A DNA stretch of 64,000 nucleotides. Origin: Aureibaculum marinum. Its GTDB lineage: Bacteria > Bacteroidota > Bacteroidia > Flavobacteriales > Flavobacteriaceae. Below are positions 35,526 through 45,128 of this stretch, one piece after another; the first letter of the stretch is position 1; the number at the start of each line of letters is the position of its first letter. The stretch covers positions 1-64,000 of the forward strand of contig NZ_RPFJ01000008.1 of the NCBI RefSeq assembly GCF_003813905.1, in the 5' to 3' direction. The notes beneath the pieces were generated by a model. That model was not told the origin of the DNA. It searched no databases and was given only the letters and a program-made list of their open reading frames with translations. The translations under genes and the position numbers were made by a program.

Positions 35526-36455
35526 TTAAGGCAAACCTATAATCAATCTTCTGCCTATTCTTAATGTAGTATTTCTTTTTATACCATTTGCTTTACATAT
35601 AGCAGAAATTGATACTCCGTATTTGTTTGCAATTCCAGAAAGTGTATCTCCCTTTCTTATTTTATGTGTTTTAACTGGGGCTACTTTTTGAAGTTCAGCT
35701 TCTTCAAATGAATTGGCAATAACAATTTTACTTTGTCTTCTAGAGCTATGTAAATGTGGACTTGTCCATTTGTTAGTTACCCATAATTCCTTATTTCTAA
35801 TTCTATTTTTATTTCCAAAATCAAATAAATAATCAGGGTTTATATAGTTTCCTTTATAAATAGCTTCAAGATGTAAATGGCTGCCTCTAGCGTTTCCCGT
35901 TGTACCACCTAAGCCTATAGGTTGTCCTTTAAAAACCAATTGATTTTCTTTAACTAATTGTTTAGATAAGTGAGCGTAAACTAACTCTAATCCATTACTA
36001 TGTCTTACAATTACAGTTTTGCCATGTCCTCTGCTATATTTTACATAACGTACTTTTCCATCTAACATTGATGTTACTGTATCTCCTGTTACTAAATCAA
36101 TATCTATCCCTTTATGGGGTCTTCTATGTCTCCATCCAAATCTTGATGTAATTACTTTTCTATCTGTTGGTATAGGAGAAACATATAAACTGTCTCTAAA
36201 TAATAGTTGAAAATGAATGTTTTTTATTGGAATAGGGAAAGGATTGTAACGACTATTGTCCCAATATTCATTTAAATTAGGGTTTTCACTAGAATAATTA
36301 ACTATTAAATCTAAACTTTCTTTGCTAAGAAAATTTATATGTGTGTTTATTTTTTTTTCTAGATTTTTTATAAACAATGGGTCAATAGCTTTATTTTGAC
36401 CATATGATGTATAACTAAATATTGTAAGAAAAACTAAGGGGAAAAATCTTTTCAT
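35526..36455 (-). CDS. M23-family metallopeptidase with C-terminal LysM
   Basis: The exported peptidoglycan endopeptidase is 309 aa from the start MKRFFPLVFLTIFSYTSYGQ (signal peptide). The LytM/M23 domain (about 105-225) has zinc ligands in RPHKGIDIDL and GSHLHLEA and the stretch VIVRHSNGLELVYAHL. A C-terminal LysM (about 262-305; HKIRKGDTLSGIANKYGVS) binds glycan. A longer frame from 36521 has no signal peptide and is not used. An exact -7 box lies at 36535-36542 (minus). Confidence 0.9.
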   Translation of the reverse strand: MKRFFPLVFLTIFSYTSYGQNKAIDPLFIKNLEKKINTHINFLSKESLDLIVNYSSENPNLNEYWDNSRYNPFPIPIKNIHFQLLFRDSLYVSPIPTDRKVITSRFGWRHRRPHKGIDIDLVTGDTVTSMLDGKVRYVKYSRGHGKTVIVRHSNGLELVYAHLSKQLVKENQLVFKGQPIGLGGTTGNARGSHLHLEAIYKGNYINPDYLFDFGNKNRIRNKELWVTNKWTSPHLHSSRRQSKIVIANSFEEAELQKVAPVKTHKIRKGDTLSGIANKYGVSISAICKANGIKRNTTLRIGRRLIIGLP

Positions 36456-36824
36456 ATAATGGAATAATTCATAACTTAAAAAATAGTTGCGTAGATGTTG
36501 ATGTTTTATACATATAATCACAAAACCTTTTTTACAAAAGTAGTATTTTTAATTATATAGAAAATTAGGAATAAATTATTACAACTTTTTTTACATTTAA
36601 TATGCAGTATGTTAATAGTTTATGTGTTATTATTTAACTAATAATTAACGGATTTCTAACAATTTTTTTTATCATTATCCATGTTTATATTTGTTCCAAG
36701 TATGTCTATAATTGAGAATAATTTATTCTAATTTTTATTTATGATAGGTATTGATTGAAAGTGTTTAATTGTCAATTATATCTTTTTCCATATCTTTACA
36801 ATACTTAAAAAAAATCTACTTTTT
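36456..36824. other. Divergent intergenic region (369 bp)
   Basis: It holds the M23 promoter (-). A near-consensus promoter for the M3 peptidase (+) has TTG at 36769-36771 and TATCTTTA at 36791-36798, with 19-bp spacing and the last base of the box not matching. Nothing else was recognised. Confidence 0.4.
36535..36542 (-). promoter_or_regulatory. Promoter -7 box of the M23 peptidase gene
   Basis: TACTTTTG on the minus strand gives a leader of about 70 nt to the signal-peptide start. Confidence 0.45.
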
Positions 36825-38936
36825 ATGAAACTTATTTTAAAAATTTTATTGCTTTCTATAGTGGTTACATCTTGTCAAAAAAATCAAAAAGATACTTTAT
36901 CAAATATGAATACAGAAACAAACCCTTTGTTGTCAGAAAGCAATTTGCCATATTTTGCTCCTGATTTTAATTCTATTAAAAATAAACATTTTAAACCAGC
37001 TTTATTAGAAGGAATTAAACAGCAAAAGCTAGCTGTAGAAAAAATAGCAAATTCAAATGAAACACCTACTTTTGATAATACAATATTGGCATTAGAAAAG
37101 AGTGGAGCTTTACTAGATAGGGTGTCTAATGTTTTTTATGCACTTACTAGTGCCCATACTAATGATTCTATAAAAATTATACAAGAAGAGATTGCTCCAA
37201 AGCTGTCGGAATTAAATGATGCTATTTATTTAAATGGAGAATTGTTTAATCGTGTTAAAGAATTATATAATAAAAAAGATAGCTTAAAATTAGATTCAGA
37301 ATCTTTAAAGTTGTTGGAAAACTATTTTGAAAATTTTGAAATTGCAGGAGCTAATTTATCGCCTGATAAAAAGGAGATTTTAAAGAAGTATAATACAGAA
37401 TTAGCAACTCTCACAACTAAGTTTAATCAGACATTATTAGAAGCAAATAATGCGGGAGCTATTTTAATTACTAATCAAGAGGAACTTGAAGGATTGTCAG
37501 ATTCTCAATTAAAATCATTAAAAGATACTGCTAAAGGTGGCTGGGTAATTCCATTACAAAATACTACGCAACAGCCTTTATTACAATCATTAACAAATAG
37601 AAAAACTAGAGAAAAGATTTTTATGTCTTCATGGAAAAGAGCGGATGGTACTGAAAATGACACAAAAAATATTATTAAAGAAATTGCTAAAATTAGGGCT
37701 TCTAAGGCTGCTTTATTGGGTTTTAATAATTATGCCGAGTGGAGTTTGCAAAAGACTATGGCAAAAAAACCAGAGAATGTATTTAATATGTTTAAAGGGC
37801 TAATCCCTGCAGCAACAAAGAAAGCACAGAATGAGTCTGATGAAATACAAAAGATGATTACGGCAAAAGGAGAAGATTTTACTCTTGAGCCTTGGGATTG
37901 GAATTACTATGCAGAAATGGTTCGTAAAGCTAAATATGATTTAGATGAAGAACAGATAAAACCATATTTTCAATTAAAAACTGTATTGGAAAAAGGAGTT
38001 TTTTATGCTGCAGAAAAACTTTATGGAATTACATTTAAACAAAGAACAGATATTCCGGTATATCATGAAGATGTGTTGGTATATGAACTTTTTGAAGAAA
38101 ATGGAGATCAATTAGGGTTGTTTTATGGCGACTTTTTTGCTCGTTCTAGTAAACGAGGAGGAGCATGGATGAGTAATTTTGTAACTCAATCTAAACTTTA
38201 TAATAAAAAACCTGTAATTTATAATGTGTGTAATTTTTCTAAACCTATTCAAGGAGAACCTGAATTATTGACATTTGATGACGTGATGACGATGTTTCAT
38301 GAGTTTGGGCATGCATTGCATGGCTTTTTTGCAAATCAGCAATATCCTTCTTTGTCAGGAACATCTGTAGCTAGAGACTTTGTGGAATTTCCATCTCAAT
38401 TCAACGAAAATTGGGCCTTACATCCTGATATTTTAAAAAATTATGCTTTACATTACGATTCAGGACAATCAATACCACAGTCACTTATAGATAAAATTAA
38501 AAAATCAGGTACATTTAATCAGGGGTATAGTTTAACAGAGAATTTAGCAGCTTCTAACTTAGACATGCAATGGCATACGATTAACGCAGATGATGATATT
38601 AGTGATGCTAATGATTTTGAAAAGGAAGCATTGCGTACTACTAAATTAGATGTTGTGCATGCGGTACCACCTCGTTATCGTTCTACTTATTTTTCACATA
38701 TTTTTGGTAGTGGTTATGCCGCAGGATACTATTCTTATTTGTGGACAGAAATGCTTCACCATGATGCTTATAATTGGTTTGAAAATAATGGTGGTTTAAC
38801 TCGTGAAAACGGACAGCGTTTTAGGAATATGATTCTTTCTCGTGGAAATACTATTAATTTAGATCAAATGTATAGAGATTGGCGAGGTGGAGACCCAAAA
38901 ATAGAACCAATGTTAAAGGCAAGAGGATTACAATAA
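36825..38936 (+). CDS. M3-family oligopeptidase lipoprotein (Dcp type)
   Basis: The 703-aa zinc metallopeptidase degrades short peptides. The zinc site is FHEFGHALHG, with the third ligand Glu in the following EFPSQFNENW segment. GYAAGYYSYLWTEML and QRFRNMILSRGNT are C-terminal family blocks. Unlike cytoplasmic Dcp or OpdA, it starts with a lipoprotein signal (MKLILKILLLSIVVTSC), which puts it in the envelope, as is common in Bacteroidota. It is transcribed alone. Confidence 0.94.
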   Translation: MKLILKILLLSIVVTSCQKNQKDTLSNMNTETNPLLSESNLPYFAPDFNSIKNKHFKPALLEGIKQQKLAVEKIANSNETPTFDNTILALEKSGALLDRVSNVFYALTSAHTNDSIKIIQEEIAPKLSELNDAIYLNGELFNRVKELYNKKDSLKLDSESLKLLENYFENFEIAGANLSPDKKEILKKYNTELATLTTKFNQTLLEANNAGAILITNQEELEGLSDSQLKSLKDTAKGGWVIPLQNTTQQPLLQSLTNRKTREKIFMSSWKRADGTENDTKNIIKEIAKIRASKAALLGFNNYAEWSLQKTMAKKPENVFNMFKGLIPAATKKAQNESDEIQKMITAKGEDFTLEPWDWNYYAEMVRKAKYDLDEEQIKPYFQLKTVLEKGVFYAAEKLYGITFKQRTDIPVYHEDVLVYELFEENGDQLGLFYGDFFARSSKRGGAWMSNFVTQSKLYNKKPVIYNVCNFSKPIQGEPELLTFDDVMTMFHEFGHALHGFFANQQYPSLSGTSVARDFVEFPSQFNENWALHPDILKNYALHYDSGQSIPQSLIDKIKKSGTFNQGYSLTENLAASNLDMQWHTINADDDISDANDFEKEALRTTKLDVVHAVPPRYRSTYFSHIFGSGYAAGYYSYLWTEMLHHDAYNWFENNGGLTRENGQRFRNMILSRGNTINLDQMYRDWRGGDPKIEPMLKARGLQ

Positions 38937-39085
38937 ATTGATATATTTTAGTGATAATGTGTTGATATTGCTTTTATTGTTTTTTAATTAGTTTCGGCAT
39001 GTTTTTTGTGCTTATTAATTTGATTATATAGCATCATTTTAAAATTACAATCTAAATATTCACGTCGTAATTAAATAGCAATAAA

Positions 39086-39640
39086 ATGAGAACAGTTTAT
39101 TTTTACTTAATGTTGATGCTTGGACTCTTGAGTAGCTGTGCAAGTACAAAGAGTGTGAATACAGATCAAATTAAAAATATTGTAGAAAAGCAATATTTTA
39201 ATATAGAATCGGACATAGCTCAACCTTCTGCATCAGTTGGTATGGCTAACTTACAAAATTCAGGACTGTTAGGTATTGGTAATTCAGCTAGCAATATTAA
39301 TTTAATAGGAAATAGTAATTTTTTAGAAGTAAAAGGAGATTCTATTACATCATATTTACCGTATTACGGAGAAAGATATTCTAATGTGGGTTATGGAAGT
39401 GATAATGGAGGAATAGAATTGGAAGGAGATGTTAAAAATTATGTTGTTGTATGGAATGATAAAAAACAACATTATACAATTACTTTTCAGGCAAAGAGTA
39501 AAAATTCCAATGAATTATTTGATGCTAGGTTGGTATTGTATCCGAATTTAAAAAGCTATTTAACTTTAAGTAGTCCTTCTAGAACAAGCATAACATATAT
39601 TGGAAAAGTAAAGGAAATCTATGATAAAACGTCTAGCTAG
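39086..39640 (+). CDS. DUF4251-family lipoprotein
   Basis: The 184-aa protein begins with a lipobox (MRTVYFYLMLMLGLLSSC). The mature part is beta-rich. The pattern VKGDSITSYLPYYGERY, then NGGIELEGD, YTITFQAKS and ARLVLYPNLKSYLTLSSPSR matches DUF4251, a Bacteroidota-only envelope family of unknown role. The serine/asparagine-rich stretch before it (about 45-75) is low complexity. Confidence 0.8.
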   Translation: MRTVYFYLMLMLGLLSSCASTKSVNTDQIKNIVEKQYFNIESDIAQPSASVGMANLQNSGLLGIGNSASNINLIGNSNFLEVKGDSITSYLPYYGERYSNVGYGSDNGGIELEGDVKNYVVVWNDKKQHYTITFQAKSKNSNELFDARLVLYPNLKSYLTLSSPSRTSITYIGKVKEIYDKTSS

Positions 39641-39734
39641 TTTTTCCGAGTATAATAAATTTTTTTACTTAAATTATTAATAGATATCACTGGCTTTAAT
39701 TATTTTTTTATCAGAATATTGTATTTTTTAATAT

Positions 39735-40553
39735 TTAACTCCACCATACTACAAAAAATTTATTAGTAATTCCATTTGGAAATTTTACCCAACACAAAGG
39801 AGAGGTGTTTCCTTTTAGTATAGGAGTAACTTTTTTAGAAAATATGCTAAATGGTAACCAATCAATTTGTATTTGAATTTCAGAAAGCCAATTTTGTTTA
39901 GATGGGATGTGAAATTTACAATCTTTTAGCTGTTCAATTTCAGATAATTTAATGTAGAATCCATATAAACAATCTTTGTTTAATAATTTAAAGGTGGGAA
40001 TTTCTTCGTTATAAGGGATAAATAATTGAGCTTTAAAATAAACCTGTTGTTTTATTTGTTCTGCATTTAAGTTCAACTTGTCTAAAATTGGTTTAGTATA
40101 TTCTGAATACAGTAAAGGAAGTTGTTTTTCTTTTAATTTCGTTAATTTTTTAAGTAAATTATCATTTCTATTCGGTCCAATCCAATGGTCTATTTCTTTT
40201 AATCCTACACGATTATCGTATAAATAGAATTTATAAACTACTTCTAAGTGAATAGGAATTTTATTATAAGTTAAAATACAATCAAGCTCTCCAATAGTTC
40301 GTTTATTAACCTGTATTTGCTTATTTTCTAAAACTATTTTAACATTATTTATTTGTTGTAAATCGTAACTTAGAAATTGCTCTACACGTTTTCCTAATCG
40401 TAAATTATTTGGAAGTAGTTTATTAAAAGTAACCTGTTGTTGTTTTGGCATTTGAAATTGCTTAAGCCCTAAAACGGTATGATTTATCCATAATTGAGGA
40501 GTTTTAGTGTAGCCTTGGTATTGATTTAATATATAACTATTGAAGGGGCTCAT
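39735..40553 (-). CDS. DUF1853-family protein
   Basis: The 272-aa protein shows the DUF1853 pattern. GELDCILTYNKIPIHLEVVY followed by KFYLYD looks like a nuclease-type D-x(n)-E-x-K core. IGPNRNDNLLKKLTKLKEKQL, YFKAQLFIPY and WLSEIQIQIDWLPF are the other blocks. The PD-(D/E)xK reading is an inference, and no function is established. A -7 box, TAAATTTG (40570-40577, minus), lies 17 bp upstream. The neighbours give no functional hint. Confidence 0.7.
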   Translation of the reverse strand: MSPFNSYILNQYQGYTKTPQLWINHTVLGLKQFQMPKQQQVTFNKLLPNNLRLGKRVEQFLSYDLQQINNVKIVLENKQIQVNKRTIGELDCILTYNKIPIHLEVVYKFYLYDNRVGLKEIDHWIGPNRNDNLLKKLTKLKEKQLPLLYSEYTKPILDKLNLNAEQIKQQVYFKAQLFIPYNEEIPTFKLLNKDCLYGFYIKLSEIEQLKDCKFHIPSKQNWLSEIQIQIDWLPFSIFSKKVTPILKGNTSPLCWVKFPNGITNKFFVVWWS

Positions 40554-40569
40554 ACCGGCTAAATTAAAT

Positions 40570-40577
40570 CAAATTTA
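40570..40577 (-). promoter_or_regulatory. Promoter -7 box of the DUF1853 gene
   Basis: TAAATTTG on the minus strand matches TAnnTTTG, with about 10 nt of leader. Confidence 0.5.
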
Positions 40578-40659
40578 TAAATAACCTTTAGAAATTTAGA
40601 AAAGATCATTTTTAGGTTAAAGAACGGTACTAAAATAGTAATTTCAACAAATTTAAATA

Positions 40660-42954
40660 CTATTTTCCACTCAATATGTTGTAAACTAATTCTTTTGTTA
40701 GTTTTTTGTCGCCGGCTCTTCTTCTTATTTCATTAAAAGGAAATTTAAAATCGCACCCTAATTTATAATTACTACAGCCATAAGCTTCTTTTCCTTTTAT
40801 AATGGTTCCTTTTTTACATTTAGGACAAATTAATTGGTCTAAAGTTGATTTTTTTCCTGTCTTTTTTTCTTCAAGAACAAGGTTAAATTGCTCATCAAAA
40901 CGGATTAAACCTTCTACAGTGCCGTTTTCTGTTTTAAAACCTTTTAAGTTAACAGTAGATTCTTTCTTAAGCAATCGGATAAATTGTTTTTCTGAAATTT
41001 TTTTCCCCATAAATTTAAATGGAAGTATAAAATTACATCCATTTTTATAATTACTACAGCCGTAAGCACTTTTACCTTTTAAAAGTAATCCTTTTTTACA
41101 TTTAGGGCATGTTTCTGCTGTAATTCTTGAAACCTTTTTGGTTTGTTTTTTCTTTTCAAGGTTTTGAATAATTGTGGCTTGTGAAATGTTAGCACGTTTT
41201 GTTTCACTTCGTACTTCATAGACCAATTGATCTACCATACGTTTCATATTTTTTATAAAAGTACCTGCACTATATTCACCTTTTTCAATATCTTTTAGTT
41301 GTTTTTCCCATTTACCAGTCAATTCAGCAGATTTTAATAACTCATTTTGAATGGTATCAATTAATTTTATTCCTGTAATAGTGGGTAAAATCTGTTTTTT
41401 ATTACGCTTAATGTATTGTCTTCTAAATAAAGTTTCAATAATATTTGCTCTTGTTGAAGGTCTTCCTATTCCATTATCTTTCATTAAATCACGCAATTCT
41501 TCGTCATCTACTTGCTTTCCTGCAGTTTCCATAGCACGTAGGAGGGAGGCTTCTGTAAATTGATTGGGAGGTTTTGTTTGTTTTTCTAAAAAAGAGGGTT
41601 CATGGGGTCCTTTTTCTCCTTTAACAAAGTTAGGTAATATCCCTGTTTCTTTTGATGTCTTGGACTCATTCTTATTTTCAAAAACTACTCGCCATCCTTT
41701 TTTTATAATTTCTTTACCTGTAGTTTTAAAATTGACATCTGCCGCTTTTCCAATTACTGTTGTGTTTGAAACTTCGCAATCTTCATAAAATACGGCAATA
41801 AAATGTTTTGTAATAATATCATATACCTTCTGTGGGTTTTCATGTAAGGGTATTTGTACACCTGTAGGTATAATAGCATGGTGGTCTGTTACTTTTTTAT
41901 CGTTAAAAACTCTACTAGATTTCTTAATTTTTTTTCCTAATAGAGGTTGGGTTAATGCTGCATATTTAGTCAAATTTTTTAGAATTCCAGGTACTTTCGG
42001 ATAGATATCATTAGGTAAAAAAGTGGTATCAACTCTAGGGTAGGTAACTACTTTTTGTTCATATAATTTTTGAACTATTTTCAATGTGTCATCAGCTGAA
42101 AATCCAAATTTTTTATTACAATAAACTTGTAATCCTGTTAAATCAAATAGTTTAGGAGCATAATCTTTTCCTTTCTTTTTTTTAGCAGATACAATTTCAA
42201 ATTCATGTTCTTTAACTTTATCAGCTAAAACTTGACCATCTTCCATTTTTAAAAACCGACCTTCTTCATAACTAAATAAGGTATTACGATATAAGGTTTG
42301 CAGTTCCCAATAGGGTTGTGGTTTAAAATTTTCAATTTCCTTAAAACGATTTACAACCATTGCTAATGTTGGCGTTTGTACTCTGCCAACGGAAAGTACT
42401 TGTTTATAACCGCCATGTTTTACAGTGTATAATCGAGTAGCATTCATACCAAGCAACCAATCACCAATAGCACGTGAAAAGCCCGCATAATAGAGATTAT
42501 TATATTCCTCAGCTGGTTTTAGGTTATTAAATCCTTCTTTTATCGCTTCTGTAGTTAATGAAGAAATCCATAAGCGTTGTACTTTTCCTTTGTAATTAGC
42601 CTGATCTAAAACCCATCGCTGAATCAGTTCTCCTTCTTGGCCAGCATCACCACAATTAATTACAACTTCTGCTTTATCAAATAATTGCTTAACAATATTG
42701 AATTGTTTTTTTATACCTGAATCATCAACCACTTTGGTTTTAAACTTTTCAGGGAGCATAGGTAAGTTGTTTAAATCCCAACTTTTCCAATGTGGTTTAT
42801 AATCGTTAGGTTCCATTAATGTACATAAATGACCAAAAGTATAGGTGACTGCATAGCCATTACCTTCAAAATAACCATCGTGCTTGGTTTTGGCACCCAA
42901 TACATTGGCTATTTCTCTAGCTACACTTGGTTTCTCCGCAATACAGACCTTCAT
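40660..42954 (-). CDS. topB: DNA topoisomerase III (type IA)
   Basis: The 764-aa enzyme passes single strands to resolve recombination or replication intermediates. The TOPRIM domain starts MKVCIAEKPSVAREIA. Its acidic block reads NCGDAGQEGELI (100-111) instead of the common TDPDREGE. The active-site tyrosine is Tyr305 in VVTYPRVDTT, and GRVQTPTLAM is the conserved DNA-gate block. Two C-terminal zinc-ribbon-like repeats (CPKCKKGLLLKGKSAYGCSN and CPKCKKGTIIKGKEAYGCSN, about residues 610 and 705) replace the shorter E. coli tail. Confidence 0.93.
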   Translation of the reverse strand: MKVCIAEKPSVAREIANVLGAKTKHDGYFEGNGYAVTYTFGHLCTLMEPNDYKPHWKSWDLNNLPMLPEKFKTKVVDDSGIKKQFNIVKQLFDKAEVVINCGDAGQEGELIQRWVLDQANYKGKVQRLWISSLTTEAIKEGFNNLKPAEEYNNLYYAGFSRAIGDWLLGMNATRLYTVKHGGYKQVLSVGRVQTPTLAMVVNRFKEIENFKPQPYWELQTLYRNTLFSYEEGRFLKMEDGQVLADKVKEHEFEIVSAKKKKGKDYAPKLFDLTGLQVYCNKKFGFSADDTLKIVQKLYEQKVVTYPRVDTTFLPNDIYPKVPGILKNLTKYAALTQPLLGKKIKKSSRVFNDKKVTDHHAIIPTGVQIPLHENPQKVYDIITKHFIAVFYEDCEVSNTTVIGKAADVNFKTTGKEIIKKGWRVVFENKNESKTSKETGILPNFVKGEKGPHEPSFLEKQTKPPNQFTEASLLRAMETAGKQVDDEELRDLMKDNGIGRPSTRANIIETLFRRQYIKRNKKQILPTITGIKLIDTIQNELLKSAELTGKWEKQLKDIEKGEYSAGTFIKNMKRMVDQLVYEVRSETKRANISQATIIQNLEKKKQTKKVSRITAETCPKCKKGLLLKGKSAYGCSNYKNGCNFILPFKFMGKKISEKQFIRLLKKESTVNLKGFKTENGTVEGLIRFDEQFNLVLEEKKTGKKSTLDQLICPKCKKGTIIKGKEAYGCSNYKLGCDFKFPFNEIRRRAGDKKLTKELVYNILSGK

Positions 42955-43068
42955 TTATTAGCACTTTTTAGGGTCGCAAATTAGTGATAAAAAAGTGTTG
43001 TAACAAGAGTTATTTTATAGAGTTTGTAATATTTTAAAGAGATTTATAATTTCTATAACTTTTAATTT

Positions 43069-43099
43069 TTTGAAAAAATAAGTGCGGTTTTTATATTTG
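43069..43099 (+). promoter_or_regulatory. Promoter of the small secreted protein gene
   Basis: TTTG (43069-43072) and TATATTTG (43092-43099) are separated by 19 bp, an ideal flavobacterial promoter. The leader to the ATG at 43149 is about 43 nt. Confidence 0.6.
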
Positions 43100-43148
43100 C
43101 TTCCATAAAATTTATAAGTATCTGAATAACCCAAATTTTTTAATTGTA

Positions 43149-43508
43149 ATGAAAAAATATGTTGTAGCTTTTTTACTAACTATTTGCTCTTTTTCTTTGT
43201 TTTCACAAAATATTTCACCTGATGATATTAAAGAAGGCTCTGAATTTAAAATAGGAAAACCACTTGTTGAGTCTTATAAACATATCAATTTTCCAAAACC
43301 AAATTTTATTATTAAACGTGGAGGAATTGTAAACTACAAAAATATTGAAGGAAGTTCTGTTTTAGTAACAGACATTAAAGAAAAGAAAAATGGGACTACT
43401 ATAGCTAAAATAAAACGTAAAGATGGAAAACGATTTTTTGGTAGTTATAAAGTAGTAACCGTAGATATTGATAATGCATTGACTTCTGGAGAGTTAATTG
43501 CAGATTGA
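43149..43508 (+). CDS. Small secreted protein of unknown function
   Basis: The family is not recognised. The 119-aa protein has a signal peptide (MKKYVVAFLLTICSFSLFSQ). The remaining ~99 residues are rich in lysine and predicted beta strands (FIIKRGGIVNYKNIEGSSVL, TIAKIKRKDGKRFFGSYKVV). The pattern is compatible with a small SH3-like or OB-like barrel, but no motif supports a function. It has its own strong promoter and terminator, so it is a single-gene unit. Confidence 0.7.
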   Translation: MKKYVVAFLLTICSFSLFSQNISPDDIKEGSEFKIGKPLVESYKHINFPKPNFIIKRGGIVNYKNIEGSSVLVTDIKEKKNGTTIAKIKRKDGKRFFGSYKVVTVDIDNALTSGELIAD

Positions 43509-43528
43509 TTTAAAGTCATATTCTACTT

Positions 43529-43556
43529 AAATCAACAAAAGATTGATTTTTTTTTT
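43529..43556 (+). terminator. Rho-independent terminator
   Basis: Stem AAATCAA/TTGATTT (43529-43535 and 43543-43549) runs into a T10 tract. The left arm can instead pair with TTGATTTAA at 43505-43513, so two exclusive hairpins are possible. Confidence 0.7.
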
Positions 43557-43667
43557 AAGTAGGGTTAATCATTCTTTGTTTAATAAGTTAGTTGTTAACT
43601 TCGCTCAATATTTAATGTAAACGTAAATTTTTTAATAAAAGCAATGTTTTAAAGCTATTTACTATTG

Positions 43668-44390
43668 TTATTCTAAAACTTTGCTTAAAACTTCCCAAAC
43701 ATTTTTAGCCACAATTTTATGTCCTTCTACTGTTGGGTGTATACCATCTGGCTGATTCAATTCAACCACACCTCCAACATCTTTTAAAATAAAAGGAATA
43801 AATGGAAGTTTATTTTCTTTGGCTAAATCCACAAAAATAGTTCGAAACTCTGTGGTGTATTCAGGCCCCATATTGGGAGGAAGTTCCATGCCTGCTAAAA
43901 TGATAGTAGCTTTTGGTATTTTTTTTCTTACAATATCAATAATAGACTGAAGGTTTTCTTTAGTTTCTTTTAATGGAATACCTCGTAAGCCATCATTAGC
44001 ACCTAGTTCTAAAACAAAAATGTCTATATTTTGTTTTAGTATCCATTCAATACGACTTTTTCCACCAGCACTAGTTTCACCACTAAGTCCAGAATTAATT
44101 ACTGTATAGTTTAATCCTAAAGAATCTATTGTCGATTGAATTAGGCTTGGAAATGCATCATTAGAGTCTTCTAATCCATAACCTGCGGTTAGGCTATCTC
44201 CAAAAAATAGAATTTTTTTAGTATTGGAAATTGAAGTAGTATTTTGTTCTGTATTATTAGTATCAATAGGTGTTGTAGTGTTTTTATATTTAGATGCATC
44301 ACCACGGCAAGCAATAAGCATTAGGGCTACAATAAAATAACAAAACTTTAAGAGAATCGGATGAGATTTTGTATATAGATTAGAAATCAT
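43668..44390 (-). CDS. tesA: GDSL/SGNH arylesterase-thioesterase (TesA-like) lipoprotein
   Basis: The SGNH hydrolase is 240 aa from the start at 44390, where MISNLYTKSHPILLKF and a hydrophobic stretch end in the lipobox-like MLIAC. The start at 44414 would add eight residues, but A-rich leader context favours 44390. Block I is ILFFGDSLTAGYGL (Ser), the Gly is in NSGLSGETSAGG, the Asn in ELGANDGLRG, and the Asp/His in DGIHPTVEGH. It is divergent from an ABC ATPase and FtsX-type permease, the same arrangement as tesA-ybbA-ybbP in E. coli. It may act on lysophospholipids or acyl esters. Confidence 0.88.
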   Translation of the reverse strand: MISNLYTKSHPILLKFCYFIVALMLIACRGDASKYKNTTTPIDTNNTEQNTTSISNTKKILFFGDSLTAGYGLEDSNDAFPSLIQSTIDSLGLNYTVINSGLSGETSAGGKSRIEWILKQNIDIFVLELGANDGLRGIPLKETKENLQSIIDIVRKKIPKATIILAGMELPPNMGPEYTTEFRTIFVDLAKENKLPFIPFILKDVGGVVELNQPDGIHPTVEGHKIVAKNVWEVLSKVLE

Positions 44391-44438
44391 TTGTTTATTT
44401 TGCGGCTTATGCATTATGCGAGAAATTAATTATTAGTT

Positions 44439-45128
44439 ATGTCAAAGATATTAAAGATTCATGAGCTTGAGAAAACTTATAGTAGTGGTTCTAAAAAAAT
44501 AACTGTTTTACATAATATTTCTTTTGAAATTGAGAAAGGAGCAGTTTTTTCTATTGTAGGTCCTTCAGGAAGTGGAAAAACAACATTACTTGGTCTTTGT
44601 GCTGGGTTAGATAGTCCTAATTCAGGCTCGGTTGAATTGTGTGGACATAAAATTACAGAATTAAATGAAGATGAACGAGCTCAACTACGAAATAGGGAAG
44701 TAGGTTTTATTTTTCAAAATTTTCAATTGCTTCCAACGCTAACCGCATTAGAAAATGTAATTGTACCGTTAGAATTGCAAGGTTCAAAAAATGCAATTAA
44801 AATTGGTATGGAATTATTAGATAAAGTAGGTCTTTCAGACAGATTTCATCATTATCCTTCTCAATTATCGGGAGGCGAACAACAACGTGTTGCTTTGGCT
44901 AGAGCATTTTCGAATAAACCTACAATTTTATTTGCTGATGAGCCAACTGGAAATCTGGATGAAGAAACTGGAGAAAAAGTAATTCAGCTTTTGTTTGAAT
45001 TAAATAAAGAAGCAGGAACTACACTCGTAATTATTACTCATGATTTAGATTTAGCCAAAAGAACGCAACAAATTTTGAGATTAAAGGGAGGGAAAATTAT
45101 GTCTAATGAAAGAACAGCTACTGTTTAA
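44439..45128 (+). CDS. ABC transporter ATP-binding protein (LolD/YbbA type)
   Basis: The 229-aa ATPase of the MacB/LolD/YbbA class has Walker [12 protein letters not shown]-loop [16 protein letters not shown], signature [14 protein letters not shown], Walker [18 protein letters not shown] and H-loop ITHD. Its stop codon is directly followed by the ATG of the permease, so they are translationally linked. Together with the divergent esterase the context matches the YbbAP exporter rather than lipoprotein release. Confidence 0.93.
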   Translation: MSKILKIHELEKTYSSGSKKITVLHNISFEIEKGAVFSIVGPSGSGKTTLLGLCAGLDSPNSGSVELCGHKITELNEDERAQLRNREVGFIFQNFQLLPTLTALENVIVPLELQGSKNAIKIGMELLDKVGLSDRFHHYPSQLSGGEQQRVALARAFSNKPTILFADEPTGNLDEETGEKVIQLLFELNKEAGTTLVIITHDLDLAKRTQQILRLKGGKIMSNERTATV

